NCBI GenBank assembly: GCA_020466095.1
Contig: CM035809.1
Coordinates: forward strand, 19,384,430-19,448,429
Direction: 5' to 3'
Source: Chlorops oryzae
Taxonomy: Eukaryota; Arthropoda; Insecta; Diptera; Chloropidae
DNA: 64,000 nucleotides
Below, one piece after another: positions 31,523-44,424 of this stretch (position 1 is its first letter; every line of letters starts with the position of its first letter). A program made the position numbers and the translations under genes. Under the pieces are notes generated by a model. That model was not told the DNA's origin and searched no databases. It was given only the letters and a program-made list of their open reading frames with translations.

Positions 31523-33512
31523 ATGGTGCTTAAAAGAATGATGAAAAATGTCGCGACAATTCTTACGTTGTATATGATGGTTACTTTTGCACACGAATTC
31601 CCCGATGATGCCATCGATGACGTTGAACAGCGCGACATAACGAATCTGTATCGTCGAAATTTATTACCTTTAATACGTAAAATCGATGATAATATTGAAC
31701 CGTGCAATGATTTCTTTCAACATGTCTGCAACGGTTATAAGGCGAAAGAACAACGTAGCGGAGTCTATTGGAGCAAAGATAATATTGTACAAGGATCGTC
31801 GCAGGACAACGATGAATATGAGAATATTCCACCATTTTTATACAATCGCGAAGATCGTATGCGATTTTTCGAAGAGAAAATCGATGAATTTGCAACACGA
31901 CCCGGCGAGATATTACGCGATTTATATAAAGATTGTAAAAATCGCAACCGGTATGATGTGTTGCGCGGTGCAGCGAAACCACCACGTTGGACCCGAATGC
32001 TCAATGAGATTGAATTCCTATCGAGGAAATCGTACGTTTATCGGCAATGGCCATTTCAACGCTTCGAATGGCTAACATTGATGAGACGCTATAAGATCAA
32101 TTGGATCGTTTTGGCAGCAAAATTTGCCGCCCATGGATTACCAAGTTTGCTGCATATTTTCTTTGCCGAACGGACAATTTACATTGAACCGAAGATAACG
32201 GGAAAATCCTCATGCCTCAGCCTCGAAGAATTCCAACGAAGTTTAATGCCATTAATTAGCCAAAAACAACGGCGAATAGCCATGGAAATTGGTGAGGAAT
32301 TATGGAATTTTTGTAACATACTTACAGGCGAAACGGAATTAGAATTTCCATTCGAATTCAACGATACCGTTCGCATTGAGGAAATATATTTTCAAACATT
32401 TTTCACAACGCTCAATCTAACGGAAGAGGAAGTCGAACAGGCACGCCATATACCAATAAATTTCGATGAACTGCGACGTGTATTGCAATTGCTATTGAAT
32501 TTCGATCCACGGATCGTATTCAATTACGTTATGTGGCATGCGTATATGGAATTGGAATACGAGGATTGTTATGAACTTACGCAGGAGTTCGAGGATATGC
32601 TGCTGGCCGAATACTGGAGTTGGCATATCTTTGCGAAATATTTCAATCGTAATGTTGCAATGGCAACGTATCTCTATCAGACAACACGTTTCCAGCGGTA
32701 TCGTAAACAGCTCTTGATGCGCGATGATTGGGAGAAATTCTTCGATCGGAAATTGGTGAAAAGAGATTTCAATATTGAACGGATGATAAGAAACTATAGT
32801 GGAATGTATTTGGAAACGAAATATCTGATGGAATCGTACGATAGAGCATCACTTGAAGCAGGCCATTTCTATGGAAATCTTTTGAGCCTGCGTCGTGAGA
32901 GAATTACGTCAATCGTTCTTTGAGCCGCTCTTCGATGAGGAGAATTTAAATCATCCGAAATATTTTCTACGTCAATTTTTAGATTTTTCAATCATCATAT
33001 TGAAGCAGCCAGTTTTTCATTATTTCGCAACGCAAGGCTTCGATCTATGGTATGATTCGAAATTACTTTATACCTCGGATGGATATTTGACGGCTTTGGA
33101 TTGCATGGAAAGGCAATTGTTGACGCATCTGGACAATGGCGGCGGCGGCGGCGAGAGTCATGAGAATGAGAAGATTGGTATTTATGGATTTTTAACAAAT
33201 GCCGAAGTTGAGGAAATATATCGTTTTAATATGGCATTTATGGAGTCGTTCAGGGATTATCGTTTCTGGTTGGCGGGTGAGTCTTTCGCTTTTGCCGAAG
33301 ATTTTGTTCTCGATTATTTTCAAATGGATTCGCCGCGGATACCGTTCTATGCGGCAGCACAATTGTACTGCAATCGAAATGATCTCATTTATAGTTCGCT
33401 CATTAATCGTAGCTTTATGAATACGAAAGAATTCGCGATGGCGTTTAATTGCAGCGAGGAAGCGCCAATGAATCCGGCGGCCAAGTGTATGAACGTCAAT
33501 TGCAAGCTATAA
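31523..33512 (+). CDS. Neprilysin-like protein, M13 family, zinc site lost, frameshifted
   Basis: One exon. Frame 1 (31523-32923) has a signal peptide or membrane anchor (NVATILTLYMMVTFA) and the M13 N-terminal hallmark EPCNDFFQHVCNGY (residues 59-72). A second frame (from about 32895) continues RELRQSFFEPLFDEENL without loss of sense and ends FNCSEEAPMNPAAKCMNVNC, the usual M13 C-terminus. The frames meet at a GAGAGA run near 32,897; a lost GA pair there would explain it. Combined length is about 660 residues, near normal. Where active members have HExxH, this protein has QPVFH (33006-33020), and no ENxAD is visible, so it cannot bind zinc normally. Inactive neprilysin-like paralogs are common in flies. 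The frameshift may be real or an assembly error. Confidence 0.85.
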
Positions 33513-33538
33513 AATTTAGAAGAAAAATATGTATTATT

Positions 33539-33544
33539 AATAAA
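33539..33544 (+). terminator. Polyadenylation signal of the M13 gene
   Basis: AATAAA starts 27 bp after the TAA stop and is followed by further overlapping AATAAA words to 33560. This is a plausible 3' end for a short untranslated region. Confidence 0.5.
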
Positions 33545-33559
33545 TAAATTAAATAAAAA

Positions 33560-34189
33560 TAATTATTGAAAAAAATATAGAGTTACCGTCGTCTTGCGGC
33601 ATCATTAAATATGATGGGGAAAAAGAATTTGAGTAAAAATTTTTTTTTTCAACGGTTTTAAAAGTTATCACCTTTTTATTTATTTTCAAATTTTTTGTTT
33701 CTAAATCATTCTACTTAGCCTAAAAATAGTTACGTTTATATCTCAAAAACATTTAAGAATTATTGTTATTTTATTTATTGTTTACATCTTATTTTAAATT
33801 TATATCTTTTCATTTTGGCACCTACTCTCTATGTGTCGAATTCCCCATGGGTCTAACAATTTTTTCATTTTTATTTTTTTTTTTCATATAAATTTCTTTA
33901 TAGTAAACACTTTAGGTTAATACTCTTTAACATGGCTTTTCTTTTTTATTTATTTATTTTTTTTTTTAATTGATTTCTGAAATTTTTTTAAGTGCCTCAG
34001 TGCGTAAATATCCAACAATATTCTAAACAGCTAACGATGTATTAATTTATTTAATTCTATGTGTCATTTTCAATGATTACGATTATATTGTTTTTACTTT
34101 AACATTTTCTTTTAGACTCTTAAGATCCCCCGATTTGAAATTAAACGTTGTAGAATAGAAGATAGTTGGAAGATGTATTAGAGCATAGC
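33560..34189. other. AT-rich spacer, nothing recognised
   Basis: Long T runs and no open frame with protein-like content. No repeat boundary was seen. Confidence 0.6.
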
Positions 34190-34945
34190 CCAGGAAACAT
34201 TTTGAGACGCCCAATCTTTTAAATATTTCGCACTCATTTCGGAGTCATATTTTTGACCTTTTGATATCCTATTTACTTCGGACTAAAATCGGACTCATTT
34301 CAAAAAACATTTTTGAGCCTAATATTTTCAAAATATTTAGGACTCATTTCGGAGTAATGTTTTTGAGCGTCTCATATCCCATTTATTTCAAATTCATTTC
34401 GGAGTCATATTTCTGAGCATCATGTTTCGCAGTTATTTTAGAGTCATGTTTCTGAGAGTCATGTTTCGAAGTTATTTCGGAGTCATGTTTCTGAGCTTTA
34501 TATTTCCCACATAGGTATTTCAGACTCATTTCGGAGTCATATTTCTGAGCGTCTTGTTTCGCAGTTATTTCGGAGTCATGTTTCTGAGCTTTATATTTCC
34601 CACATAGCAATTTCGGACTCAATTCGGAGTCATACTTCTGAGCGTCATGTTTCGCAGTTATTTCGGAGTCTTGTTTCTGAGCTTTATATTTCCCACATAG
34701 CAATTTCGGACTCATTTCGGAGTCATGTTTCTGAGCTTCAGGGTTCGCAGTTATTTCGGAGTCTTGTTTCTGACCTTTATATTTCCCACATAGGTATTTC
34801 GAAATCAATTCGGAGTCATACTTCTTAGCGTCATGTTTCGCCGCTATTACTGATTTCGGAGTTATAATTCAAAGCCCCTCATTTCTTACATTTTTCGGAC
34901 TTATTGCGGACCCATAATTATGATCACTTCTGAAATGTTTGCTGG
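34190..34945. mobile_element. Terminal-inverted-repeat element filled with a minisatellite
   Basis: The left end is CCAGGAAACATTTTGAG and the right end on the other strand is CCAGCAAACATTTCAGAAG. Between them lie repeats of TTTCGGAGTCATGTTTCTGAGC with ATATTTCCCACATAG spacers, giving a higher-order period of about 93 bp between 34490 and 34800. No transposase and no clear target duplication. The array at 38930-39950 shares the core word and the right end. Confidence 0.65.
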
Positions 34946-36192
34946 ATAATACTCGAAGGAAATTCATTTTTAATTATAAATCCACTCATAGGTGGATAAA
35001 GGGATTTGAGGGTTCATATTTTGTTGCATTGTATTTTTGCAAATTATTGGAAAAATTTCAAGCGATCATATACGCGGCTTCAAAGGCTTAAAACTAAAGA
35101 CGATTCTATCTATAATTCATTTTACATCGAACAGTCAAGCCCCTAATAAGCGGCGAATCATTCATATGTGTGAAGATATTTTTATTTTGATCTTCAGCAT
35201 TGTAGCTCAAAGGGACATTTTAGTGCTCGATAGTAAATTGAATCATTGCGAAAACCGCTCAATGGATCTGTTACTGTACTTAAAATTTAAAAGAAAAAAA
35301 AGCGGGTGTTTTATTTAAAATTTTTAAGCATAATTACGCTAAAGATTCAGCTTAATTTTGCGTTGCAGGCATTGTGTGCTTTGTTTTTTTTTTTTTGTTT
35401 TTCTTATGCGTTTTTTAAACATTTATTAACCATTGCGCTTACATTAATTATATACCAACTTACAACTCGTTTCAAAATTAACAGCCATTTTGACGAATCT
35501 CAAAAATGTTAAAACGAAAGTTTGTTTAAAAATTCGAACTGAAAGAATTTGTTTGTTTGTTTATTTTATTACAATTTATTTTGGCGCTTTAATAACAACA
35601 ACAAGCGGCGTTTTGAATTTTATTTTGTTTTTTTTTTTTTTAATTTCCGGGTAACATGCAAAAAAGTGCATAAAATTACGATTAAATAATTGTTTTTTTA
35701 AGCCGATATATTTGTATTATTTATTATACACTAAATATAAATATTTTATATATTGTCTTTTTTTAAATTATTTTTTTAATTTATGTTTTATTTCAATTTT
35801 AGATGTTTGAACGTTATTTTTTTCAGCATAAAACCATTCATTAACATTGAGACAAAACCTTTTGAAAAAGGAGAAAAATACAATAATTTTTCAAATTCGA
35901 GGATATTCAGCGTAAAGTGCAATATTGCGAGAGCCTGTTTGCGGGTAGAAGTGAAGAGACGCACACAGCTGATGAAAAATGTTCAATACATTCAATCATA
36001 TGGCACAGGCTCCAATAAAATGCTTGAATAGACTTCCCAGGGAGAAAAGCCTAAAAAAATTGAATATTTCTCGTTGCGAGGCAGTCACTTTTTGAGTACT
36101 CGCTATAGGGAAGTCGTAGAAATTAATTACATCAGCGTAGCATTATTCCCATTTTTTCTAAATGCTCTTTTCTTATGGCGACATTATTTTAT
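34946..36192. other. Spacer, nothing recognised
   Basis: AT-rich with poly-T runs. No coding exon or bounded repeat found. Confidence 0.5.
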
Positions 36193-36363
36193 TAGTGGTA
36201 TTCAAGCAGCTGTGGAAATTGAAGTGTGCAAATTTTGCCCTTTTGTATGAACGACCCTGCAATATTTGCCCGGCCGTGGAATTTTTTTTTCCATACAAAC
36301 AAATTTGCACAAACGCAAAATTTGCGAGGGTGCAAAAATTGCGCACTTGCTTGAATCCCACTA
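36193..36363. mobile_element. MITE with TAGTGGKATTCAAGCA ends, short copy
   Basis: The left end is TAGTGGTATTCAAGCAGCTG and the right end on the other strand is TAGTGGGATTCAAGCAAGTG. The inside is also partly palindromic (TGTGCAAATTTTG and reverse). A longer copy lies at 41077-41310. The target duplication is not clear. Confidence 0.8.
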
Positions 36364-38929
36364 TTATCTGAGTACTTTGATTGCAGACTGAAATGCGCCA
36401 CGAAAAATGCTTGCGCGACGTCTCGGTTTCTTGCAACGAGCTCTCGAAATAATGCACTTTCCACTTTCAGAATAGTTTTGGTTTCGTATGAATGCAATGA
36501 CTGGTTTTACACAAGTCGAATATTTTAATTAACTTGTATTTTTGAAAGCGTTTGCGTACCCCAAAAATGTACGCCCCAAAGGCGTTTCATTTCAAATAAT
36601 GCTATTTAATACTGTAATTAATCATTTTTTAAGCGCTTATCACTTTTCAACTACCTTAAACGAAGCTGCAATAAATTAATTTTGTATTAAGATCATGTTC
36701 ATACTATGCTTTAAATGCTATATTGAGGTTATGTATAATTTATTTAAGTGTCTAATTTTTAATTTTATTGTTTTGTTACTCGTTGCTTAATTTCTTTACG
36801 TTTAGATTTTAATTTGGTTTTTTTTTTTACTTATATTAAATATTATATCTCTATATTTAATTTCTTTGATAGGCAGATAGAGTAGAGTAGAGTCTTAAGT
36901 ATAAGTTTATGTACATAAAGTCAGCCTTAAAGGGTTTTTGTTTTACCTAAGAAAACATAACGTATTAATTGAAAATGATAGCGAGTGAATGTAATGAGAA
37001 ATAATGCCAAAATTTTAAATACAGTCAAATTTCAATTAAGTACTCGAAATTTTGTAAGTCGAAGTTGCGACAATTCGTACTAAATTGCGATAGCAAAAGA
37101 TCATAGAGATACAGATATATAGACACCCTGCAGGAAGCCTGTCGCCATATGGTCAATATAGACAACAGAACTAGTTCCAACGTCAACAGTATTTGTAGGC
37201 GGTGTCATTAGAGAAACTGTACTGTCAAGAGGTATGGTTCATCTTTATTGACCATGTCAACAAGGTGTCTCCTTATAAAGCACAAGAGTACTCCTTTTGT
37301 CTACATAATAGTACCGACGTCAATAGTTTTTCGGTCTACTGTTGACATTCAATGGCAACTGTATGTTAAATGTCAATAACGCAAAGCATTGCGTCGGGTA
37401 TAACTGGTCAGTAGTACTGTTGACGCAGTCAGTAGAGAAAGAGTATAGATTCACTATTGAAATTTCCTGCAGGGGAGCTTTAAATAAAATTGTTTTATAT
37501 TCGAAGTCCTCAAAAGTGAAGCAAATTCTTTTGACAGTAGTGGGACTTATGCAGCCTCGCAATTTGTGGGAAATGAGAAATTTGTCACACAACTGTCAAA
37601 ATTTATATGAAAATTTACGATGGGAAAAGTTGCGAAGGCATTTGCGAAGCTGCATGAGTACCACTAGTGTTTATTTGACTTATTGAAGTTTGAATGTAGT
37701 AAAAATTGACTAATTTTTGTCAGTGCTCTTTTACTAATGGCAAGATTTTTTTGGAAAGCTTTGAGTAAGTTTTTTAAATGTAAGGGGTTAGATGAATATC
37801 TAACCCACCTCATCTCGCAACTAGCATCCATTTTTTGGGTTAATTTTTTTAATAACCAGGGTAAAATATAGGGAGAATACTATTCTTTTTTCTTGCTCGA
37901 TATTAACATATCTGGCACCTTAGACAATTTTAAGCGGGGACCCATTTTCTGTAAGAGCAGCTCAAAACCAGTATGAAAAGCGTTGAAGTCCAGGAGTACA
38001 ATACTTGATCGACAATAAAATATTTTTAATTATTTTTCCATTGCATGTGTAGACACTGGATTAGACTAAAGACGGATATTTTCATATAGCGTTATGCATG
38101 GTTTCCAAAACTGCAGGAATTCCTTCAAATATTCAACAAAGGCAAACATATAGAAGCAATTTCAATTAACTGCGGAATTGATTTTAACTGGTTTCATACG
38201 TTTTAATGTGTTGAATACTTGCAGAAACGCATGTGTTATTGAATCTCAGGCACTATTTAAATGAATGAAAATGATATTATTTATGATAATAGATTCTAAG
38301 GATGGGTCCTTATTTATAAAATTACTTAATTATTTTCTATTATAATACATAAACCTATTTCTAATTGGGCTTTGAGAGCGATCCAATTTTTATATGACTA
38401 CTATTTATTACTATTACTTAAACGAAAGATTTGTGCGTCTTTTCCAAATGTTTTCCTAGAGACTTATACCAAATGGCTGTGACAATAACATTGTGATTTG
38501 TTCCTAATTTTCCTAATTTCGAATTCTTTTTTAAGTACTACTACTTTTTTTAATTTCAACATTCAGTTTTACACGTTATCGAACCTTTTTTGATGATCAC
38601 AACTTTAAATCATGATGAACCTTTTCATTTATCGATTAATATATTTAAAATATATATATTTAACGGTTATTCATTGTAAATAATAATTTTTAATTGGTTA
38701 AATTTTCCATGTTGAGCTTAGAAATTTGAAGGTGGGATTCTCTACACACTTTTAATATTCGTTTCAAATAGCTGCAGTTTGTAAGGCATGTGCTGGAGGG
38801 CACGGTCAGAGACCCCGACAGTTCTGGTCAAGGGCTAATTAAAATGTTCATTACTAATCAATAGATGACAAAATGTTGGGGAAATAATTTGAATGGTGAT
38901 TTGGACATTTAAATTTGGTCATATTTCTA
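36364..38929. other. Spacer, nothing recognised
   Basis: No gene seen. Around 37120-37480 there are several CCTGCAGG and TGTTGACN words suggesting an old transposon, but no boundaries could be drawn. Confidence 0.5.
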
Positions 38930-39950
38930 AGTCTGGTATTTCAAACTTATTTTTGATTAATTTCGGAGTCATTTTGGATGCCCTTATTTCTCACATGTTT
39001 CGAAATAATTTCGGAGTCATGTTTCTATTTTTCTAATATTTCAAATAATTCGGACTCATTTCGGAGTCCTAATTGTGAACCTCAAATATCTCAAATTTTT
39101 CGGACCGATTTCGGAGTCATGTTTCTGAGCCTACATCTCAAAATTTTCGGGGTTTTTATTTTTAGCCTCAAATATCTCACATTTTTCGGACTAATTTCGG
39201 AGTCATGTTTGTGGCCCTCCAATATCATTTTAGATGCCCTTATTTTTCACATGTTTCGAAATCATTTCGGAGTCATGTTTCTATTTTTCTAATATCTCAA
39301 ATATTTCGGACTCATTTCGGAGTTCTTATTTTGAGCCTCAAATATCTCACATTTTTCGGACTAATTTCGGAGTCATGTTTGTGGCCCTCCAATATCATTT
39401 TGGATGCCCTTATTTTCCACATGTTTCGAAATCATTTCGGAGTCATGTTTCTGGATTTCTAATATCTCAAATATTTCGGACTCATTTCGGAGTTCTTATT
39501 CTGAGCCTCAAATATCTCAAATTTTTCGGACCAATTTCGGAGTCATGTTTCTGAGCCTAAATCTCAAATATTTCGGGGTCTTTATTTTGAGCCTCAAATA
39601 TCTCACATTTTTCGAACTAATTTCGGAGTCATGTTTGTGGCCCTCCAATATCATTTTGGATTCCCTAATTTTTCACATGTTTCGAAATCATTTCGGAGTC
39701 ATTTTTCTGGCTTTCTAATGTCTCAAATTTTTCGGACTAATTTCGGAGTCATGTTTATGAGCATGGATTATATTTCGATCAAATTTTGGACTCGTTTCAG
39801 AGCCATATTTCTGAGCCTAATATGTTAATCTTAACAAGTTCGAAATATGCTCGTTTCGGAGTTGTTTTCGGAGTCTCTTATTTTTAAAAATTATCCGATT
39901 AATTTCGGACTGAAAAATATGGTCGCTCCCATAATGTCTGCTGGTAAAAT
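38930..39950 (+). repeat. Minisatellite array, 170-bp higher-order period
   Basis: Repeats of TTTCGGAGTCATGTTTSTG separated by variable CAAATATCTCACATTTTTCG blocks. The block CCAATATCATTTTGGATGCC recurs at 39220, 39390 and 39650 or nearby, giving a period near 170 bp. It shares the core and the terminal AATGTCTGCTGG with the element at 34190-34945. Open frames across it are artefacts. Confidence 0.9.
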
Positions 39951-40001
39951 TGATCAAAATTTAATTTCAAAGACTTTCATTTGTACATTAAAGGGTTAAC
40001 G

Positions 40002-40146
40002 CAGGGGCGTATTCAGAAAAGTGCTTTGGAGGTAGGGGTTAAGTATTGCAAATCTATATATCATGACCATTTTCTCTTGTACCCTTGTTATTCCACGCAT
40101 TTGTGACAGGGTCTGAAACCCCAAAGCTCCCCTGTATACGCCCCTG
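40002..40146. mobile_element. 145-bp hAT-like MITE, CAGGGGCGTAT ends
   Basis: The left end is CAGGGGCGTATTCAG and the right end on the other strand is CAGGGGCGTATACAG, one mismatch in 15. The flanks GGTTAACG and GTGAAAAA do not form a convincing duplication. A related, more worn element is at 52115-52220. Confidence 0.75.
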
Positions 40147-41076
40147 GTGAAAAAAGTTCTGCACCATAAAATCTACATACAACCAAAAGTGCATAGCCTT
40201 AAATTCAAAGAAAAATGATCACGAAAACTATTTTTGGCATGAAGACAAGACACCATAAATGAAGCAGCATGTTTATTTCATCGTTAAACTATAAAATATA
40301 AGCATAATGGGGGAAAATAACCCATTTGAGCGAAAAGTTGCGCAATGAAAATCGCCGATATGACTTCAGTGCCGTAACTTTTGAGTTGAAACCCATTTGA
40401 ATAGCTCCTCTAAGCAAATACCTATATACATATGTATGTGTGGAAGCGTACAAATGCATGGAATGAAAGAATTGCTTGAGAGAAAAAAAAAGAAAATGGA
40501 AATTAGAGAAAGGAATCGGAATTTTCATAGAAATTCAGATTTTTTTTTTGCACATCATTGTGCAAAGGAAAAATGCCAAATCACAAAAGAAAAAATAAAC
40601 GATAAATAGAGAGTTGAAACGGATACAGTGTGCAAAGTTTGACAGTTTCATGGTAATTTTTTTCCATTGTTGTTGTTGTTGTTGCTGTTGGTTTTCTTAT
40701 ATGGAATGTCAAAAAGAAACGGAGTAGAATGCAGACGGTGAAAAGGGCTGAGGTAAATTTTGATAGCTACATTTTGATGGCTTAAGACCTGTGCACACGG
40801 TATGTAAGCAGTCGCACACGTATGTCACTCTGACTTTACACTGGTTTTAGTATAGGGGTCGGAACATCAGTTCATATTTGCGATCTCTTAGTTCACAAGC
40901 ATTATATACACTTTCTTAAAAATTTAAGGTGATCAGATGAATAGCGAAAATTTTGAACAAATATGGAACGATTTACAATTAATTTCCGACATTTTAAGCT
41001 TTTTATGATACTTGTAGATTCAAATTTTAGCTGTTCTTTAGCTACATTCGCTTATACTCAGCTATCATTGAATCAA
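40147..41076. other. Spacer with a short TTG microsatellite
   Basis: A TTGTTGTTGTTGTTGCTGTTGG run lies near 40665-40690. Nothing else is recognised. Confidence 0.6.
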
Positions 41077-41310
41077 TAGTGGTATTCAAGCAGCTGTGGA
41101 AATTGAAGTGTGCAAATTTTTCCCTTTTGTATGAACGACCCTGCGAAGAACGAGTGCAAAACTTCTGCGATAACATGGCCCAAATTTCGCCCATCAAAAT
41201 CGATGTACAATATTTGCCCGGCCGCGGAATTTTTTTTTCATACAAACAAATTTGCACAAACGTAAAATTTGCGAGGGTGAAAAAATTGCACACCTGCGTG
41301 AATCCCACTA
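41077..41310. mobile_element. MITE with TAGTGGKATTCAAGCA ends, long copy
   Basis: Same ends as 36193-36363. It carries about 62 extra bases after GACCCTGC (starting GAAGAACGAGTGCAAAAC) that the shorter copy lacks, so the 36-kb copy is probably an internal deletion derivative. Confidence 0.8.
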
Positions 41311-42779
41311 ATAAGTCTTGAGTGCGCAGGGTTGCATGCGGCTTTCCGGCTTTAATTTGCATGAGAAATGAACATGAAGATTTTTTATGCAAAGTAATTG
41401 GGGATTCTTTAACTTAAAATTTTTAAATTTTGATTAACTAAAAGAGAGGATTCACTGTGTCCGATTAAATAAAAAAATCGTGATCTTTATAGTCACTATT
41501 TTACATATAAATTACGGAATATGTTCATGTGACGTCAGAGCCTTATATATACATAAATATACATATGTATGGTACTCTTACACATCGTGTGTACTAGAGG
41601 CTTAAGATAATTTTTTGCCATATAACCGGAGCTTTGCAAAAAGTTCTATTCAGGCCTGCTGAGACGTAGACAGGGAATTCACTGAACCTGCTTAAAGGGG
41701 CTAGAACTCCGCAAGGGGGTACCGAGTTGAAAGCAGCTCCGCCCAAAGCTGATTTAAGAACCAAGAAAATATTTTTCTCAGGCCCGAAATTTCTCTATAC
41801 GAGCCTGGTTCAACCCAGCCTGTCCAGAACCAGCAGCACATGCCTTTTGATAACTTTAGTTTTTCTCCCAATCTCGGCTTGTTTACAATTATTTTTGGAT
41901 TTCTCAAATGTTTTTTTTTTCTAATTTTTTTTTGGTATTAAAAATTTGTGCTTGTTCAAATTTTTATTCGCTAAGATTGCTGCTGTTATGTTACGTTTTT
42001 GAACATCGATGATTTCATTTTCTAATTGAATTCTTTCACGCAATTTTGAAATCAGTTTTGCTTTTTGTTAAGAATATTTCGATATTACGAATATTGTTTT
42101 GGTGAAAGAACTTATGCAGAAATTGCTAAAGTATTGTACAACGTCCTTTATTTCTATTTGATTGTGAGAACTCAGTACCGGTTATGCTGCCTGTGCTTTT
42201 ACAGCCCATCAGCTCTCGAAAAACATCACCAATTTTATAGTTAAACCTGAAAGTTAATATTTTTATTACTATTATTATTTTTACTATCACACTATATTTG
42301 AAAAACTCTCATTGAAGTTCATTAAAACTACAATTAAAATTATTTTGCAACAATTAAAAGTTGCCATGGCAGTGGGAAGGGAATAATAGAGTTTTCATTA
42401 TAAATCTTTAGAGGAGCAACGAAAAACCAATTGAATTTCAACTTGGATGAGAAAGAAATGTCTTTGTGACGATGAAAAGAGTTTTCTAATAGGCTAAGGG
42501 CGTAATAGGTGTATTTTTGAGCACTAAAACTTCAAAATTCCTCTTACGAAATCTATAAAATAGACCTTTGGGTCTGAAAGTTTTTGATTTTTGAAGCAGA
42601 AACTGGTTATTAAAATGCCCCAAACATGGGCCGGGGCGAACCTTAGCCATCTTCAAAGATTAATTTTTTCCGCCATTTCTCTTTCTCGCTTTTAATTTGA
42701 TTGAGAAACAATGGAAATGTGTCTGAGAGCTCAGAACGATTTCATAGGTACACGGCAATGTTACTCTCAATTGAACATA
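41311..42779. other. Spacer, nothing recognised
   Basis: No gene or bounded repeat was seen. It might hide the missing C-terminal exon of the RASL10-like gene, but no reading resembling the expected NWH-type sequence was found. Confidence 0.45.
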
Positions 42780-43742
42780 CCATAACATAATTAATATAGC
42801 ATAATAAAACATAGAATAACATAATATAACATTAACATAAATAACATAACATAACATAACATAACATAACAATAACATACATAACATAACATAACATAAC
42901 ATAACATAACATAACATAACATAACATAACATAACATAACATAACATAACATATACATAACATAACATAACATAACATAACATAACATAAACATAACATA
43001 ACATAACATAACATAACATAACATAACAAATAACATAACATAACATAACATAACATAACATAACATAACATAAACATAACATACATAACATAACATAACA
43101 TAACATAACATAACATAACATAATAACAATAACATAACATAACATAACATAACATAACATAAATAACATAACATAACATAACATAACATAACATAACAAC
43201 TAACATAACATTAACAAACATAACATAACATAACATAACATAACATAACATAACATAACATAACATAACATAACATAACATAACATAACATAACATAACA
43301 TAACATAACATAACATACATACATAATACATAACATAACATAACATACATAATACATAACATAACATAACATAACATAACATAACATAAACATAACATAA
43401 CATAACATAACATAACATAACATAACATAACATAACATAACATAACATAACATAACATAACATAACATAACATAACATAACATAAAAACATAACATAACA
43501 TAAATACATAACATAACATAACATAACATAACATAACATAACATAACATAATAACATAACATAACATAACATAACATAACATAACATAAACATACATAAC
43601 ATAACATAACATAACATAACATAATAACATAACATAAACATAACACTAACATAACATAACATAACATAACATAAAACATAACATAACATAACATAAAATA
43701 ACATAAATAACATAAATACATAACATAAAATAACATAACATT
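42780..43742. repeat. ATAAC pentanucleotide array, ~960 bp
   Basis: Near-pure tandem ATAAC/CATAA with scattered four- and six-base slips. A second short tract of the same unit lies at 57013-57092. Overlapping open frames on the minus strand that read Met-Leu-Cys-Tyr-Val are not genes. Confidence 0.98.
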
Positions 43743-44240
43743 ATTACCTTTTTATGGTAGAAGTATTGAAAATTGATGTTAACTTAAGAATTTAGAGAAC
43801 AAATTCTTAAGTAAAGTAAAATGAAGTAAAAGTTGAGTCAGTTCAAAATGAGCTTTAAATCGATTTAGGTAATCGCACTTAATAATCCCATTGTGGTTGG
43901 TCTATTTCGAATAATGTTGTACGCTACACTCGGATGAAGAGTGCCAGAATTTTATCTATGGCTTTGTTGCTTTGGAAAACGCTGACCAAAAATTGGAAAT
44001 TTCATTGGGGGAAATAATTTTGTATGACATTTTTAAAAAGAAACTAAAAGTTTTCTTAGTTCGCAAAACCGATGAGCAAAGAAAGGAAACGAACATTTTC
44101 AAATTATTTTTAAGAAATATTTAGCTGAGCTATGTATGTATGTCCCAGCGGGGTCATATTTTTGAATTAAAAGTGTTTAGAAGATTATTTACTGATGTAA
44201 AAATAATTGTACTAGTAGTGTGTTAACTTTTTGTACTCAC

Positions 44241-44308
44241 TGTGCCGAACACTCCACATAACCGCAACGCCAATGTTTTCGCACCAAAGTGGAAATGTCC
44301 TTTAGTTC
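44241..44308 (-). CDS. RASL10-like small GTPase, internal exon (G5 box)
   Basis: The minus strand reads acceptor TTTATTTTGCAG, then 68 nt, then donor GTGAGTAC. It encodes ELKDISTLVRKHWRCGYVECSA plus two bases (CA), so the next codon is Gln or His. LVRxxWRCGYVECSA is the hallmark of the RASL10 family around the G5 (SA) motif. The exon before it ends exactly on a codon, so the frame is continuous. The downstream exon with the C-terminus was not found in the window. Confidence 0.9.
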
Positions 44309-44424
44309 CTGCAAAATAAATGGAAAATCAATTTGAAAAAAAGACAACAAAATCAAAAAAAAAAGGAAATTGCAACATTTTCACTTAATTTACTTAACTG
44401 AAATGTTATTTGAAACATATTTAC

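Noticed and set aside
34383..34808. 141-residue repeat protein-like frame (KYKAQKxDSEITAK repeats)
   Set aside because: Same minisatellite read on the other strand; the period is that of the DNA repeat and there is no conserved protein family.
38978..39828. Overlapping 65-106-residue frames rich in Phe/Ser/Ile
   Set aside because: Shadows of the TTTCGGAGTCATG minisatellite.
42660..43736. Overlapping Met-Leu-Cys-Tyr-Val open frames on the minus strand
   Set aside because: They translate the ATAAC array; a five-base repeat gives the same peptide in every frame.
42780..43742. Interstitial telomere repeat
   Set aside because: The unit is ATAAC/GTTAT, not TTAGG, and flies of this group lack TTAGG telomeres.
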